DNA from: Fulvitalea axinellae
GTDB taxonomy: Bacteria > Bacteroidota > Bacteroidia > Cytophagales > Cyclobacteriaceae
Length of the DNA stretch: 64,000 nt
NCBI RefSeq assembly: GCF_036492835.1
Contig: NZ_AP025314.1
Span: forward strand, 3,824,010-3,888,009
Direction: 5' to 3'
Shown: positions 34,597 to 44,724 of the stretch, piece by piece
Layout: each line of letters begins with the position of its first letter
Numbering within the stretch: the stretch's first letter is position 1
Made by a program: the position numbers and the translations under genes
The notes under the pieces: generated by a model
Database searches by the model: none
Told to the model about the DNA's origin: nothing
What the model saw: only the letters and a program-made list of their open reading frames with translations

Positions 34597-35400
34597 ATGA
34601 GAATTCACACATACATCATACTTTTAGCAATGGCTCTTTTTCCTATCACGGCTAAGTCACAACTTAAAAACGATTTGGAAAAGGAAGGGCTAAAAGGCCC
34701 CGTAAGCACTGTACAATTGGAACTCTATCAGGGCAAAATGGAGGGAGGAACTGTACGGGAAGGGCGTCCGATAGGCTTTTACGTCACCGATTACAACGAG
34801 ACAGGCTTCAGAACGCAGGAACGGTCGGGGCACTTTATAGACAAGTGGGAATATGACGCCAAAGGCTACAAAACAAAGGTAACGAGGCTACATTTGGACG
34901 GGACCATACAACAGGACCGGATTTTCGAAAACGACTCAAAGGGCCGTTGCCTGGCCGACCGTTGCGTAAATTCTTTAGGGGAACTGATCAACAAACGAGT
35001 TTTCGAATATGATGATCAGGAAAACAAGATTACGAGAAAACAGGTGTTCCCCACTTCGCCCAGAGAGGTTAGGGTCAGTTTTTATGACAATAAACAAAAC
35101 CTGATCAGAGAGGACATTTATTTCCCACAACCATCCGAATTACGGCAACGGACTCTTTTTCGCTACAATTCTTTGGGTCAAAAAATGGAAGAGCGGACCA
35201 TGTCCGACATCAGCACGCTATTATATAACCAACAGGGTGATGTAACAAACATCACGTATTCGGACGGAACAAGGACCAGCGTTGTCAAATACGTCTACAA
35301 ATATGATTCACGGGATAACTGGATAGAAAAACATGAACTTATTGACGGGAAAGCCGGAAACTTTTATATCCGCCAGATTTCTTATCGAGATAGTCATTGA
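34597..35400 (+). CDS. secreted protein with YD/RHS-like repeats
   Basis: A 267-residue exported protein (signal ending T-A-K-S-Q). The body consists of short beta-hairpin units of the form F/Y-x-Y-D-x-x-x-N (W-E-Y-D-A-K-G-Y, F-E-Y-D-D-Q-E-N-K, F-R-Y-N-S-L-G-Q-K, Y-K-Y-D-S-R-D-N-W), like the YD repeats of RHS proteins, but without an RHS core box or toxin domain. Proteins of this kind are common in Bacteroidota and of unknown role. It is a single-gene unit between the uronate locus and the second Sus locus. Confidence 0.65.
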   Translation: MRIHTYIILLAMALFPITAKSQLKNDLEKEGLKGPVSTVQLELYQGKMEGGTVREGRPIGFYVTDYNETGFRTQERSGHFIDKWEYDAKGYKTKVTRLHLDGTIQQDRIFENDSKGRCLADRCVNSLGELINKRVFEYDDQENKITRKQVFPTSPREVRVSFYDNKQNLIREDIYFPQPSELRQRTLFRYNSLGQKMEERTMSDISTLLYNQQGDVTNITYSDGTRTSVVKYVYKYDSRDNWIEKHELIDGKAGNFYIRQISYRDSH

Positions 35401-35414
35401 GGGCTTTTTGTAAA

Positions 35415-35445
35415 AAAGAACCGCCAGTCAAAGACGGGCGGCTCT
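35415..35445 (-). terminator. terminator of the second SusC/SusD operon
   Basis: On the minus strand the stem CCGCC/GGCGG (35437-35441 with 35421-35425) with flanking pairs is followed by TTCTTTTTTAC. It lies about 55 bp past the stop of the DUF4998 gene, and also close to the end of the convergent gene at 35400. Confidence 0.7.
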
Positions 35446-35495
35446 AGTGGGTGGTATACGAACCTATTTAGCCTATTCTCATTTTCTTGTTATTC

Positions 35496-36527
35496 TTATT
35501 TCATTACGATTGTTTCTGATATTACCCGGAAGCCTCCGTCACCTTCGTAGCGGTAATTGAGCGTAAACGTTTTGGTTTCGGGGTTATAAGAATTCTCAGC
35601 GTCGGATACCATCTCCCCTATCTCATTACCATCGCCATTGTACTGCGTTACGGTAACGGAATTGTCTTCTGCAACCACCAGTTTTATCCGGTAACCGTGT
35701 TGCCCCAAATCCGAATGATTAGCCATTACAGTTTTGTCGTCCACGGGCTGAAGCAGTTTTTCTTGGGAAAACTCCCGCGCTCCATTCGATGGGTGATCAA
35801 AGGTTCCGCTTCCAGTATAGTGCCCTGAATAAGCGCTCCAAATAAACGGCACCTCTACCCAATCCGTATAAAATGTGTCGATAGCTCCCTCTTCCGGCAA
35901 AAACAGGGTCCTCATCTCCAGCTTCATGGGTTTTCCCGAAATTTGAGCCACCGCATCGACATCGTCGCTGGAAAGCGTAAACTCGCCTGGCGCTCCTTCC
36001 GAATCGGTATATCTGAACTCCGTTGACACTGACTTTTCGGGATTGCCTTTAAACTTGACCATAGCCTCGCCCGGCAGTATCCAAACATCACGTTCCATCC
36101 GTCGGTTGCTAAGTCCACTTTGGAAGTTTTCTCCGTAAGTATAACCTGTCGTCTCCACTTTCAAGGAACGGTTACCCGCTCCGTCGATAGTCTGCGAATT
36201 GAACAGATAGGTACCTTCCAGAAGATTATCGATCATGACACCCACTGTATCAGTTCCCGAAGTTTTCTCCACTGTCTTACGAACCGAGTCAGCACCATTG
36301 TTCCAATAAATCACGTATTCTTTGATCCTTTGGTCCTGCGTAAGAATCAACTCCAAGTACGCGCGCTCACGTCCTCCCTTGACATAGACGCTATCGGGCT
36401 TTCCCGCATAAATCTTTTCCCCTTGGTCCAGATAATCTTGATGGAGGTCGTTCATCTCCGAACACGACGCGAAAACCAACAGCGAACACATCGACGCCAA
36501 GGCCAAAAATTTGATATTAATTTTCAT
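35496..36527 (-). CDS. DUF4998 surface lipoprotein
   Basis: A 343-residue lipoprotein (F-A-S-C, Cys22). Start is the ATG at 36527, chosen by the signal peptide; it overlaps the end of the preceding gene by 11 bp, indicating translational coupling. The N-terminal half matches DUF4998 (PF16389): a D-Y-L-D-x-G-E-x-I-Y-A-G-K-P-D-S-V opening and fibronectin-like strands with I-K-E-Y-V-I-Y-W-N-N-G. The C-terminal part is a lipocalin-like beta domain. Such lipoproteins accompany SusC/SusD and probably bind glycan at the surface. Last gene of the operon. Confidence 0.85.
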   Translation of the reverse strand: MKINIKFLALASMCSLLVFASCSEMNDLHQDYLDQGEKIYAGKPDSVYVKGGRERAYLELILTQDQRIKEYVIYWNNGADSVRKTVEKTSGTDTVGVMIDNLLEGTYLFNSQTIDGAGNRSLKVETTGYTYGENFQSGLSNRRMERDVWILPGEAMVKFKGNPEKSVSTEFRYTDSEGAPGEFTLSSDDVDAVAQISGKPMKLEMRTLFLPEEGAIDTFYTDWVEVPFIWSAYSGHYTGSGTFDHPSNGAREFSQEKLLQPVDDKTVMANHSDLGQHGYRIKLVVAEDNSVTVTQYNGDGNEIGEMVSDAENSYNPETKTFTLNYRYEGDGGFRVISETIVMK

Positions 36528-37722
36528 TTGTCTCCTCATTTTCGGTGGAACCATCTAACACTTTACCCCAGAAGTACACCTCCATTGCGTGGAAGAACGA
36601 ACCGCCCGACCATGAGTCATAGATTTTGAATCGAATGTAACGTACCGGAGGAGCGTCAATTGGGAAAATGAATTCTTCGCCCCTTTTAATCAAAGCTCTA
36701 TCCTCGTCGGAGTTTTGGTCGATCGGCAAGCCCGAAGGTTTTATCGACTCGCATTCGACAAGTTTGGTCCAACCGTCCCAGCCCCCTTCCGGGTCGGGAT
36801 CCGTGGCTCCCCACACTTCCCAGACTCTTGGGTTTCCATGATCAAACATGTATCCTCCCGCTCTTTGGAAAATTTTGTAGCGACTAAGCTGGGCCTCCAC
36901 GCCCATATCAAAGGTAAACCAGTGCGGACGAGGGTTGCCTTGGGCAGTATGGAAACCACTGCCCTTATTGTTGTCCCAAAGCCTTTCCATTCTCCAGCCC
37001 CAAGCGTCACCCGCATCGCTAGGTAACTTAAGCTTTTTGAATTTTGATTTGTCAAGCTCCTCTTCAAAAAGAGGCTTCAGCTTAACCTTAAGCGTATCCG
37101 ACAGGTTGCCCCAGCGGTCAGAGACAATAACCGCAAAATGGCGCTCGTCGGTATTGTATCCCCTTACGGCAAAGTCAGCCTCAGCCTGACTTGAGTACAT
37201 AGTCTCTACGTCTTGCCATTTTTGGAGGCTGTCAAGCTCCATCAACGTAACCCCCAAGTCCGCCATGGACTCATTTTCCCAAAAAGCGTGAACGCCCCCG
37301 AAATCGGGCACCACTCTCAAGCTATTAAAAGCTAACTCTACGGGGGGAGTAAGGGGTGCGATAGTGGTTTTCGCTACCACGGAAACATTTCCACTCCTGT
37401 CTACTGCATACAACTCAACCTCACGGTCTTTGGTATCACCAAATCCGCTTACCACTAATGAATTATCATAATACGAGGCACGAGTTTCACTAGTTTCCCC
37501 TTGTCTGGGCGAATATACCGCCTTCACAAAAAGTAAATCTTTGTCGGCTGGCAAGCTGTATGAAATCTTAGAGGCTCCATTCAGGTTCTCAACTTTTAGG
37601 TCTGTAACCGGTCCCGGCGCCTTTCCGTCATGCTGTATCATTTCAGGCTTATCATCACTGCACGACAGAAGCGTAGCCACACAGCAAAACCAAGCAAAAA
37701 GGTTATTTATCGATTTTTTCAT
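36517..37722 (-). CDS. DUF4959/DUF5000 lipoprotein with F5/8-type sugar-binding domain
   Basis: A 401-residue lipoprotein (L-L-S-C, Cys21). An N-terminal fibronectin-III-like unit (about 35-125; A-P-G-P-V-T-D-L-K-V-E-N) and a second one (about 127-225) are followed by a discoidin/F5-8 type C-like domain (about 230-390; W-F-T-F-D-M-G, R-V-W-E-V-W-G-A-T, V-R-Y-I-R-F-K-I-Y-D-S-W). This order matches DUF4959-DUF5126-DUF5000 proteins found next to SusC/SusD. It probably binds polysaccharide on the cell surface. It lies 25 bp after SusD and overlaps the DUF4998 gene. Confidence 0.87.
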   Translation of the reverse strand: MKKSINNLFAWFCCVATLLSCSDDKPEMIQHDGKAPGPVTDLKVENLNGASKISYSLPADKDLLFVKAVYSPRQGETSETRASYYDNSLVVSGFGDTKDREVELYAVDRSGNVSVVAKTTIAPLTPPVELAFNSLRVVPDFGGVHAFWENESMADLGVTLMELDSLQKWQDVETMYSSQAEADFAVRGYNTDERHFAVIVSDRWGNLSDTLKVKLKPLFEEELDKSKFKKLKLPSDAGDAWGWRMERLWDNNKGSGFHTAQGNPRPHWFTFDMGVEAQLSRYKIFQRAGGYMFDHGNPRVWEVWGATDPDPEGGWDGWTKLVECESIKPSGLPIDQNSDEDRALIKRGEEFIFPIDAPPVRYIRFKIYDSWSGGSFFHAMEVYFWGKVLDGSTENEETNEN

Positions 37723-37747
37723 GAGTCTAAATTCAACTGTTTAAAAA

Positions 37748-39643
37748 TCACCAACCTGGATTCTGAACTAGGTTCGTATTTTGCACTATCGCGCTTTGCT
37801 TGATAGGCCACAGGTAATCCCGACGGTTAAATGTCGGTGCGAAAAGGACTCTCGGAACGTAGTACGCTTCGGCGTCTCGTTCGTCGATATGCCAGCCCTT
37901 GATCGGTTTGTTCATAAACTCACCGGCCCTTTTCCAGCGACGAAGATCCCAAAAACGCTGTCCTTCGAAAGCCAACTCGATAAGTCGCTCTTGCTGAATA
38001 ATCTCGCGCATTCCGGCTTTTTCCGTAACCTTGTTCGGATTCTTGGCATATTGCGTCCACGATTCCACCACACCCTTCAAGCCTGCTCTGGCTCTAACCC
38101 GATCGATCCAGTCGTACACCTCGCCGTCCGGCGCGGCCTTGCTTTCGTTAAGCGCTTCCGCATAAAGCAAGTAGAGATCAGCCAAGCGAATTACCGGGAA
38201 CGGATACTGTCTCAGGTTATAGCCTTGGCCGTCGCGGATTTCATTCTCAAAAAACACCAACTTTTTGGGCCAATATCCAGTCGCCGAATAAAGGCCCGAG
38301 CCTTGGCGTGAAGCCGGTTGGCCTTTTTTCCCCTTCAGAACCCACGTCTCGTCATCATCCATTCGGCCTTGGCCATACCAAACGCCTCCGTCAAATCCGA
38401 GACTGGCATAAAAGCGAGGCTCCCTGTCAAAGTGCAAACCGACGGTTTTGTACCCTGTCTCGATATAGTAGCGATCGTCGTGTTCCGCCTGCCTTAATTT
38501 GAACCTGTTCTCATAGTCCCACTCTTTGTCTTCGCTTATCGGCACTCCGTGTTCCGTGTAGAACATTTCGGCAATACGCAAAGGAGGGGCGATATTGGAA
38601 CGCACGGCCTCGTTAATCACGTTATTCGGGTCGATTCTGGCTTGGGCCATTCGCTGAATCTCACTTGCGGAGCCTCCGGAATTTCCCCAAATCAATTCTC
38701 CGTTCCACTGTTCGGAAACACTGTTCCGGATATTCATCTTGACTCTAGTGGAGTCCGACATGGCTCTTGCGTCGGCAAAATAGTAAAGCTCGATCGGCGT
38801 AAACATCTCGATCGAATCGATAGCCGCTTTACAGGCATCCTTAGCCTTAACCCACTTTTCGGGATCAAACTCCTGAGGGAAAAGCTGTTTGCCGTTCTTG
38901 TCCGTCAAAGAGAACTCCGTATTCCCGTTAAACATCGGGCTTGCCAAAGTGACCAAAACTTTCGCTTTCATAGCCAGTACGGTAGTCCGGCTAATACGTC
39001 CCAACTCAAGTGTCGTAACCTCGTCGTATCCGTTCAATTGCACAATCGCTTGATCGAAGAGTTCCAGTACATACTCCCCCACTTCATCGATCGAGGCCCG
39101 GAACACTTTCACTTCCTCTGGCGTAGCGGATACCGGAAGGTTCTCTTTCATGAGCGGAATAGGACCGTAGTGTTTCATCAAAAGGAAATGGAAATAACCT
39201 TTCAAGAACAGGACCTCGCCCTTCATACGCTCTTTTTCAAAGTCTTCCATATCCTTGACCTCATCTACCCTGCTAAGGAAGATATTACAGTCGCGGATAC
39301 CTTGGAACAAAGACGTTCCACTGTTTCCTCCGTCCCAGGTATTCACCAACGGAGAGTTAACGTTTTGCTCGTTTCTAGCGATATTCCAACAGTTTGTACT
39401 GCCGAAATAAGTTACGGGAAAGTGCATCCAGAGCTCGTCCCCTCCCATATGGGCCGGATTCCCGTATACACTGCCGTGGTTTGGAATATAGCTGTAACAT
39501 GTCGCCAGATATTTCCTCACGGAAGTATAGTCAACGAAAGCGTGATCCAATGTCGCTACGTTATCCGGAACCACGTCCAAGAATTCGCATGACGGAAAGA
39601 GCCCCGACATTACGAGTACAAAAAGAATCTTTATCTTTTTCAT
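37748..39643 (-). CDS. SusD/RagB-family surface lipoprotein
   Basis: A 631-residue SusD homologue (P-S-C, Cys19, then E-F-L-D-V-V-P-D-N). TPR-like helices include E-V-L-F-L-K-G-Y-F-H-F-L-L-M-K-H-Y-G-P-I-P-L. The C-terminal signature is E-R-L-I-E-L-A-F-E-G-Q-R-F-W-D-L-R-R-W-K. It is about 110 residues longer than the first SusD, mostly in the middle. It partners the SusC ending 12 bp upstream and binds its ligand at the surface. Confidence 0.95.
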   Translation of the reverse strand: MKKIKILFVLVMSGLFPSCEFLDVVPDNVATLDHAFVDYTSVRKYLATCYSYIPNHGSVYGNPAHMGGDELWMHFPVTYFGSTNCWNIARNEQNVNSPLVNTWDGGNSGTSLFQGIRDCNIFLSRVDEVKDMEDFEKERMKGEVLFLKGYFHFLLMKHYGPIPLMKENLPVSATPEEVKVFRASIDEVGEYVLELFDQAIVQLNGYDEVTTLELGRISRTTVLAMKAKVLVTLASPMFNGNTEFSLTDKNGKQLFPQEFDPEKWVKAKDACKAAIDSIEMFTPIELYYFADARAMSDSTRVKMNIRNSVSEQWNGELIWGNSGGSASEIQRMAQARIDPNNVINEAVRSNIAPPLRIAEMFYTEHGVPISEDKEWDYENRFKLRQAEHDDRYYIETGYKTVGLHFDREPRFYASLGFDGGVWYGQGRMDDDETWVLKGKKGQPASRQGSGLYSATGYWPKKLVFFENEIRDGQGYNLRQYPFPVIRLADLYLLYAEALNESKAAPDGEVYDWIDRVRARAGLKGVVESWTQYAKNPNKVTEKAGMREIIQQERLIELAFEGQRFWDLRRWKRAGEFMNKPIKGWHIDERDAEAYYVPRVLFAPTFNRRDYLWPIKQSAIVQNTNLVQNPGW

Positions 39644-39655
39644 GCTGAAAATCCG

Positions 39656-42600
39656 TTAGAATGAAACTTGGAGGCCGGTGTTGAGAACCTTTTGCACGGG
39701 ATAACCTAGACCGTTCGCACCCATTTCCGGATCCCAGAGATCGAATTTGCTCCAAGTCAACAGGTTGGTGCCACTAACGTAGAGCCTAAGCTGCTTCAAG
39801 CGGAAACGCTTCAAGAACTCTTTGGGCAAAGAATAACCGATCTCGGCATTTTTCAGACGCAAAAAGGCTCCGTTGCGCATAAACCAAGTGCTTCGCTGCT
39901 CATTATTGCTTATCCGTGTAGTTGACAGCCTCGGCCATGTGGCGTAGATATCCCTGTTGGCTTCCGACCAATGGCTGTCTGCGTATTCCTGAAGCAAGGC
40001 ATTACTGGTAATCATATCATTATCCCAGCCTTGGTTATCGTCGTTATAGTGGATAAAAGGCGCCGTTTTCAACGGATCGATCCAGAAAGATTCCCTTCCT
40101 AAACCTTGGAAGAAACATGACAAGTCAAAGTTCTTGTAGTGGATCGAAACACCGAAACCATAGACAATCTCGGGCTGTGTAGGGTAACCGATCGGCACTC
40201 TGTCCAGATCCGTGATCTCGCCGTCGTTGTTGATGTCCTTGTACTTAATGTCTCCCGCTCCGTATTCGCCAAAAGTCTGACGAGGACTGTTTTCAACCTC
40301 ATAATCGTCAACGAAAAGGCGTTCAGCCACGAGTCCCCATTGCTGACTCAGCGAATGGCCTACTTTAGAAAGCCACGGCACACCCGCCAATCCATAGTCC
40401 GGCTCCTCGTACACCTCAAACTCCGAAGTGGCGTAAGTGAAGTTACCGCGGGCGGTAATAAAGAAATCGGGTCCAAAGCTATGCTGATAGTCAACAGAAA
40501 TATCCACACCACGGCTAGAAGCCTCGCCAACGTTAGCCGATGTAGTAGCCTGCAATCCCATGGTAGTAGGAATAGAAGCACGCGACATCAGGATATTCTC
40601 ACGATGGTCGGTAAAATAATCCGCTTGGATATCCAACACATCAAACAATCCTAACTGAACACCCAAGTTTAGCTTTCGGCTGGTCTCCCAAGTGATTTGG
40701 TCATTCTCGTAACGACTGATCGAAACACCCGGAATAAAGTCGTCAAAGTTCTTTCCGAACCTGGCCCCTTTATTTCCATTATTAAGATTAACATTTGACA
40801 AGTAGAAGAAACGGTCTTCACTTCGACCAATCTGATCGTTACCCACCAAACCATAAGTGGCGGTAAACTTCAGCTTGGTCACAGCCTTTTCGAAAGGTTC
40901 CCAAAACGGCTCGTTGGAAACGTACCAACCGAGACCCGCCGAAGGGAAGAAACCGAAACGCTCATTGGCGGCGAAACGTTCGGAACCGTTGTAACCGAAG
41001 TTGAATTCCGTGAAATAACGGTTGTCATACGCATAAGTCAAACGTCCAGACACACCGAGGTTTCTTGAAGCCAAAGAGCTCTGAAGGTCCGAGGCGTTAC
41101 CCGTAAGCGCTTCCCTCATATTCAATGCGACCATCGCTCCGATTGCGTGCTTATCCGTAATGTCTTTGTTGTATTGCGTTACAGACTGAAGGTAGAAGGT
41201 CGACTTCACTTCCTTTTTTCCTTCTCTATAATCAAGCGTTACGTCACCGTCCCCTTCGTTCAGGTTTTCCAAATCGAATTCTCCTGAGCGATGGTCATAG
41301 AAACCGACACCGAAGAAATAAGGCTGATATTGCCTTTTGACATCAAAGAAGGAATAACGAACAGTGTTACCGAGGATATTAAACTTCAGGCCGGGCGTCA
41401 CAAAACTCAAATCTTGGTGAAGTTCAAACTGAGCCAGCATTGAAGTTCGGCTGTAATCCTTATACCCCTTGAGCATTTCGGCGTAAGGGTTTACATGATC
41501 CGCTCCCGTTCCATAGTTTCCGAACAGGATATAATCCTTGTGCTGGTTTTTCTCGTCAGCTGGAAAAAAGGCCGGAAATAAGGCCGGATTCGCGCGCATC
41601 GCCATATTGTACATTCCCGTACCGCCTTCGAGAGGCCCGCCGTAATCGTCAAACGTACCGTTGAAACGAATCTTCGCTTTAGTCGTTTTTGTTAGGTTTA
41701 CGTTGATATTGGAACGCAACAGGAATCTTTTCAGGTCGATATTACTGTTGAAGTCGTTTTTGTCGTCTACCTTCAGAATACCGTTATCCTGATTAAACGC
41801 GCCGGAGAAATAGTATTGGGCTTTCTTTCCACCGCCTCGTACGTTTACGTTCAAACGCTGGTTTACGGTGTAATCCTTGAACATCATTTCGTGCCAGTCG
41901 TTCGTAGGATTCACAAGCGGATTGATTCCTTTCTCCGTTTCGATAATTCTCCTTCTCGAATAAAGCGTCGCCCCCAAAGGATCACGGGTTTTCACAGCCT
42001 CCGTATGAAGCTTCATATACGTCAATGGATCCGCAAGATCCACCTCCTGAGTAGGCATAGAAAGAGAATTCTCAAACCTTACGGACACGTTTGTCTGACC
42101 TTCTTTACCTTCCTTTGTTGTAACCAGAACAACACCGTTAGCACCACGGGCACCATACAAAGCCGTTGCAGCCGCGTCTTTCATGATGGAAAAACTAGCG
42201 ATGTCGTCCGGCTGAAGTCTCGCAAAGTCCTCTGTAGTAAGTTCCACGCCATCAATCAGAATAAGCGGATCCTTTTTTCCCGAACCAAAAGACGTCACAC
42301 CACGGATAAAGAACTCAGCGTTATCCTGACCAGGCTCACCGCTTCTTTGGTAAGATATCACACCGGAAATCCGACCGGCAATGGCTGTGGAAAGGTTACT
42401 TGAAGGTACTTTAAGCTCTTCCGGACGAACAGTCTGGACTGAGGCGAGTACACTTTCCTTTTTCTGTTCGGCAAAAGCCACTACCGTTACCCCTTCCAAC
42501 TCTTCGGCTTTTACCTGCATGGCTATCAGCACTTTGGTTTTGGCCGTAATGGTTTTGACTTGGCTTTCGTAACCCACATACGAGAATTCCAGCTTTTCGC

Positions 42601-43105
42601 CCAACCTTACTTTTATAGAGAAATTACCTTCAAGGTCCGTAATCACACCTTCCGTACCGCCCACTTTCTTCACCGTAGCGCCAGGGAGTCCCTCTCCGTC
42701 TTCGTCCACAATCCGGCCAGTAAGCAGAAATCCTTGGTCTTGTTTTTTTCTTAGTAGAGTTTTTTCACTTACATAAATCGTTTTGTTTACCAGTTTGAAT
42801 TTCAACCCCGATTCTCTGGAAAGATCCATCAAGTAGTCCTTGACCGCTTTCCCTTCGGGAGAACTAACTTCTATGGAACCTTTCCGTCCCAGCAGTTCGT
42901 CCTTGACGAAAACCACATAGTCTCCGTTTCTTTCTAGCCGGCCCAACGCCTCCCGTACCGTAACTTGGTTTTTGGAAGAGGCCATGAGTTGCGCTACCGT
43001 ATCAAAGCTGAACACGGACATTACCCACAGCACAAATAGCAGGGAAACGCCGCGCCTGAGAAAATAATAACTCATACGCATTAGGCGAAATATTCTCAAA
43101 TGCAT
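39656..43105 (-). CDS. SusC/RagA transporter with STN signalling domain
   Basis: A 1149-residue TonB-linked transporter. After the signal region (about 1-39) comes an STN domain (about 46-115; V-T-V-R-E-A-L-G-R-L), then the carboxypeptidase-D-like domain (about 126-210), the plug (I-M-K-D-A-A-A-T-A-L-Y-G-A-R-G-A-N-G-V) and the barrel. The STN domain is the part of TonB transporters that touches a FecR anti-sigma factor, which is encoded 288 bp upstream on the same strand. Ligand binding should therefore induce the operon. Start at 43105 is uncertain: in-frame ATGs at 43081 and 43075 give a more usual signal peptide. Confidence 0.95.
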   Translation of the reverse strand: MHLRIFRLMRMSYYFLRRGVSLLFVLWVMSVFSFDTVAQLMASSKNQVTVREALGRLERNGDYVVFVKDELLGRKGSIEVSSPEGKAVKDYLMDLSRESGLKFKLVNKTIYVSEKTLLRKKQDQGFLLTGRIVDEDGEGLPGATVKKVGGTEGVITDLEGNFSIKVRLGEKLEFSYVGYESQVKTITAKTKVLIAMQVKAEELEGVTVVAFAEQKKESVLASVQTVRPEELKVPSSNLSTAIAGRISGVISYQRSGEPGQDNAEFFIRGVTSFGSGKKDPLILIDGVELTTEDFARLQPDDIASFSIMKDAAATALYGARGANGVVLVTTKEGKEGQTNVSVRFENSLSMPTQEVDLADPLTYMKLHTEAVKTRDPLGATLYSRRRIIETEKGINPLVNPTNDWHEMMFKDYTVNQRLNVNVRGGGKKAQYYFSGAFNQDNGILKVDDKNDFNSNIDLKRFLLRSNINVNLTKTTKAKIRFNGTFDDYGGPLEGGTGMYNMAMRANPALFPAFFPADEKNQHKDYILFGNYGTGADHVNPYAEMLKGYKDYSRTSMLAQFELHQDLSFVTPGLKFNILGNTVRYSFFDVKRQYQPYFFGVGFYDHRSGEFDLENLNEGDGDVTLDYREGKKEVKSTFYLQSVTQYNKDITDKHAIGAMVALNMREALTGNASDLQSSLASRNLGVSGRLTYAYDNRYFTEFNFGYNGSERFAANERFGFFPSAGLGWYVSNEPFWEPFEKAVTKLKFTATYGLVGNDQIGRSEDRFFYLSNVNLNNGNKGARFGKNFDDFIPGVSISRYENDQITWETSRKLNLGVQLGLFDVLDIQADYFTDHRENILMSRASIPTTMGLQATTSANVGEASSRGVDISVDYQHSFGPDFFITARGNFTYATSEFEVYEEPDYGLAGVPWLSKVGHSLSQQWGLVAERLFVDDYEVENSPRQTFGEYGAGDIKYKDINNDGEITDLDRVPIGYPTQPEIVYGFGVSIHYKNFDLSCFFQGLGRESFWIDPLKTAPFIHYNDDNQGWDNDMITSNALLQEYADSHWSEANRDIYATWPRLSTTRISNNEQRSTWFMRNGAFLRLKNAEIGYSLPKEFLKRFRLKQLRLYVSGTNLLTWSKFDLWDPEMGANGLGYPVQKVLNTGLQVSF

Positions 43106-43393
43106 AATTTTAAGTTTATAGTGTAATACTAAAAATGAATGGAGTTATCGGAGGTGCGTCCGTCAAAACAGCCTCCCGGTAACTCTTTCTTTTTTTCCGG
43201 CGACAAAAAAGCCAGACTAGCCGTCGGAAAAAAATCCGGCTGTCAGGATGTATCGTACCTCATTGTAAAACTTTATAGGTTACCAATAATTTTTATCCCG
43301 CATAACGGGTAATAAGACGAAAAAGAGTGATTAAGAATCAACAAAAAAGACTAAGTCCTTCTGAAAATCATTCAGTGAGAAATAAAAACGGCG
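43106..43393. other. gap between FecR gene and SusC
   Basis: 288 bp upstream of the SusC start on the minus strand. No gene and no clear TAnnTTTG element, consistent with a promoter read by the dedicated ECF sigma factor rather than the housekeeping one (inference). Confidence 0.4.
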
Positions 43394-44464
43394 TCAATAA
43401 ATCCTCACTCTTTTCTTTGACATAAACTCAAACTCAACACTCTTAGAACTAGCCGTATACAGCAATCCTTCCAAAAGAAAATTCAGACTATTAAGCTCAA
43501 ACGTACCGGAATAAGTCTTATCCAGATTAACGCTTTTCTCTACCTTAAAGGCCACATCATAAGTCCTTTCCAAATCCTTCAGGATATTTCTGAGTGGTTC
43601 CTGATTATATTTTATGACTCTATTCGTCCAGCCGAATACTTCCATGTAATCGTATTCATCAATATAACCAAAAGTCCCATTGCCGGAAACGAACCTTTTA
43701 CCTGGCTCAAGGGCCACCGCATTAATACCCACCGTATCGCGCACTTCCACTTTTCCCTCAAAGAGCGATACACTCACATTACCTTCTCTCGCCTCTACGT
43801 TAAATTCCGTACCCAGAACCACTGTTTCCAAACCAAAAGTTTTGACACGAAACGGTCTGTCCTTGTTAGGTTTTACCTTGAAAAGCGCCTCCCCTTCCAA
43901 TGTCACTTCACGCACGTTAAAATCTTCGGAGAAACTAAGCTTTGTGTCCACATTCAGCTTAACTATAGTACTGTCCGGAAGCAACAGCGTTTTGTATTGC
44001 GCCTTCGCTGTTTTGGTCAACTGGATTTTCGGCAACACTACAACTTCCGCTTGCCGTATCGGAGATAGCGTACTTACCCAATAAGTCCCGCCTCCAACCA
44101 GAATCAAAGCGGCGGCGTAACGCAAACTCTTCCTAACGAAGTTCCTCACAAAAGACCTCCTCGATACGGTATCCCTAAACCTACCCAAGGTTTTTTCCTT
44201 ATTTCCTTCAGGCCTTGGCTCACTAATAAAGCGTAAAGACAACAGCATCTCCCTTGCCACTTTAAGCTCTTTTTTCTTATCGGGATTCGATTCTAAAAAT
44301 TTCCGCCATTCCTCGTCCCCAACACCGTTCAACACCCAATCCCTAAAGCTATCGGATAATACAAACTCTTCGATTCCGCTACTGTCCTGCGCCATATTAG
44401 CTAACTCAAAATCACTGTCTGATGAAGTCCTCACATGTACAAGTACCGCATCATACCTCTTCAT
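43394..44464 (-). CDS. FecR-family anti-sigma factor
   Basis: A 356-residue inner-membrane regulator. I use the ATG at 44464; the open frame begins two codons earlier at a TTG. The N-terminal cytoplasmic part (about 1-115) ends before one membrane segment (about 119-140; L-R-Y-A-A-A-L-I-L-V-G-G-G-T-Y-W). The FecR domain follows (about 165-260; L-L-L-P-D-S-T-I-V-K-L-N, L-E-G-E-A-L-F-K-V, V-L-G-T-E-F-N-V-E-A) and a DUF4974 tail that contacts the transporter. It should hold the divergently encoded sigma factor until the SusC STN domain signals. Confidence 0.93.
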   Translation of the reverse strand: MKRYDAVLVHVRTSSDSDFELANMAQDSSGIEEFVLSDSFRDWVLNGVGDEEWRKFLESNPDKKKELKVAREMLLSLRFISEPRPEGNKEKTLGRFRDTVSRRSFVRNFVRKSLRYAAALILVGGGTYWVSTLSPIRQAEVVVLPKIQLTKTAKAQYKTLLLPDSTIVKLNVDTKLSFSEDFNVREVTLEGEALFKVKPNKDRPFRVKTFGLETVVLGTEFNVEAREGNVSVSLFEGKVEVRDTVGINAVALEPGKRFVSGNGTFGYIDEYDYMEVFGWTNRVIKYNQEPLRNILKDLERTYDVAFKVEKSVNLDKTYSGTFELNSLNFLLEGLLYTASSKSVEFEFMSKKRVRIY

Positions 44465-44724
44465 ACTCAAAAAAAATAAAAAAAATTATTCCGCATCTTA
44501 TTCAAGCTTCCGCATCCCTGAATTAGACATGACCCATAGTTCAAAATGATATTTTTTAGTATGTTTGATATAGTGTGATCTCCTGAGTATGCAGGATAAT
44601 AATCCTGAAAAACAACTAACCCTTTGGTATGGCGCGGGTGCCGACGTGCCTGTTAGCTCATTGGAGTGATCTTTAGCAACAAATGGCCTGTTTATGGCCA
44701 ATCCTTTTCATATGAGGAACGATA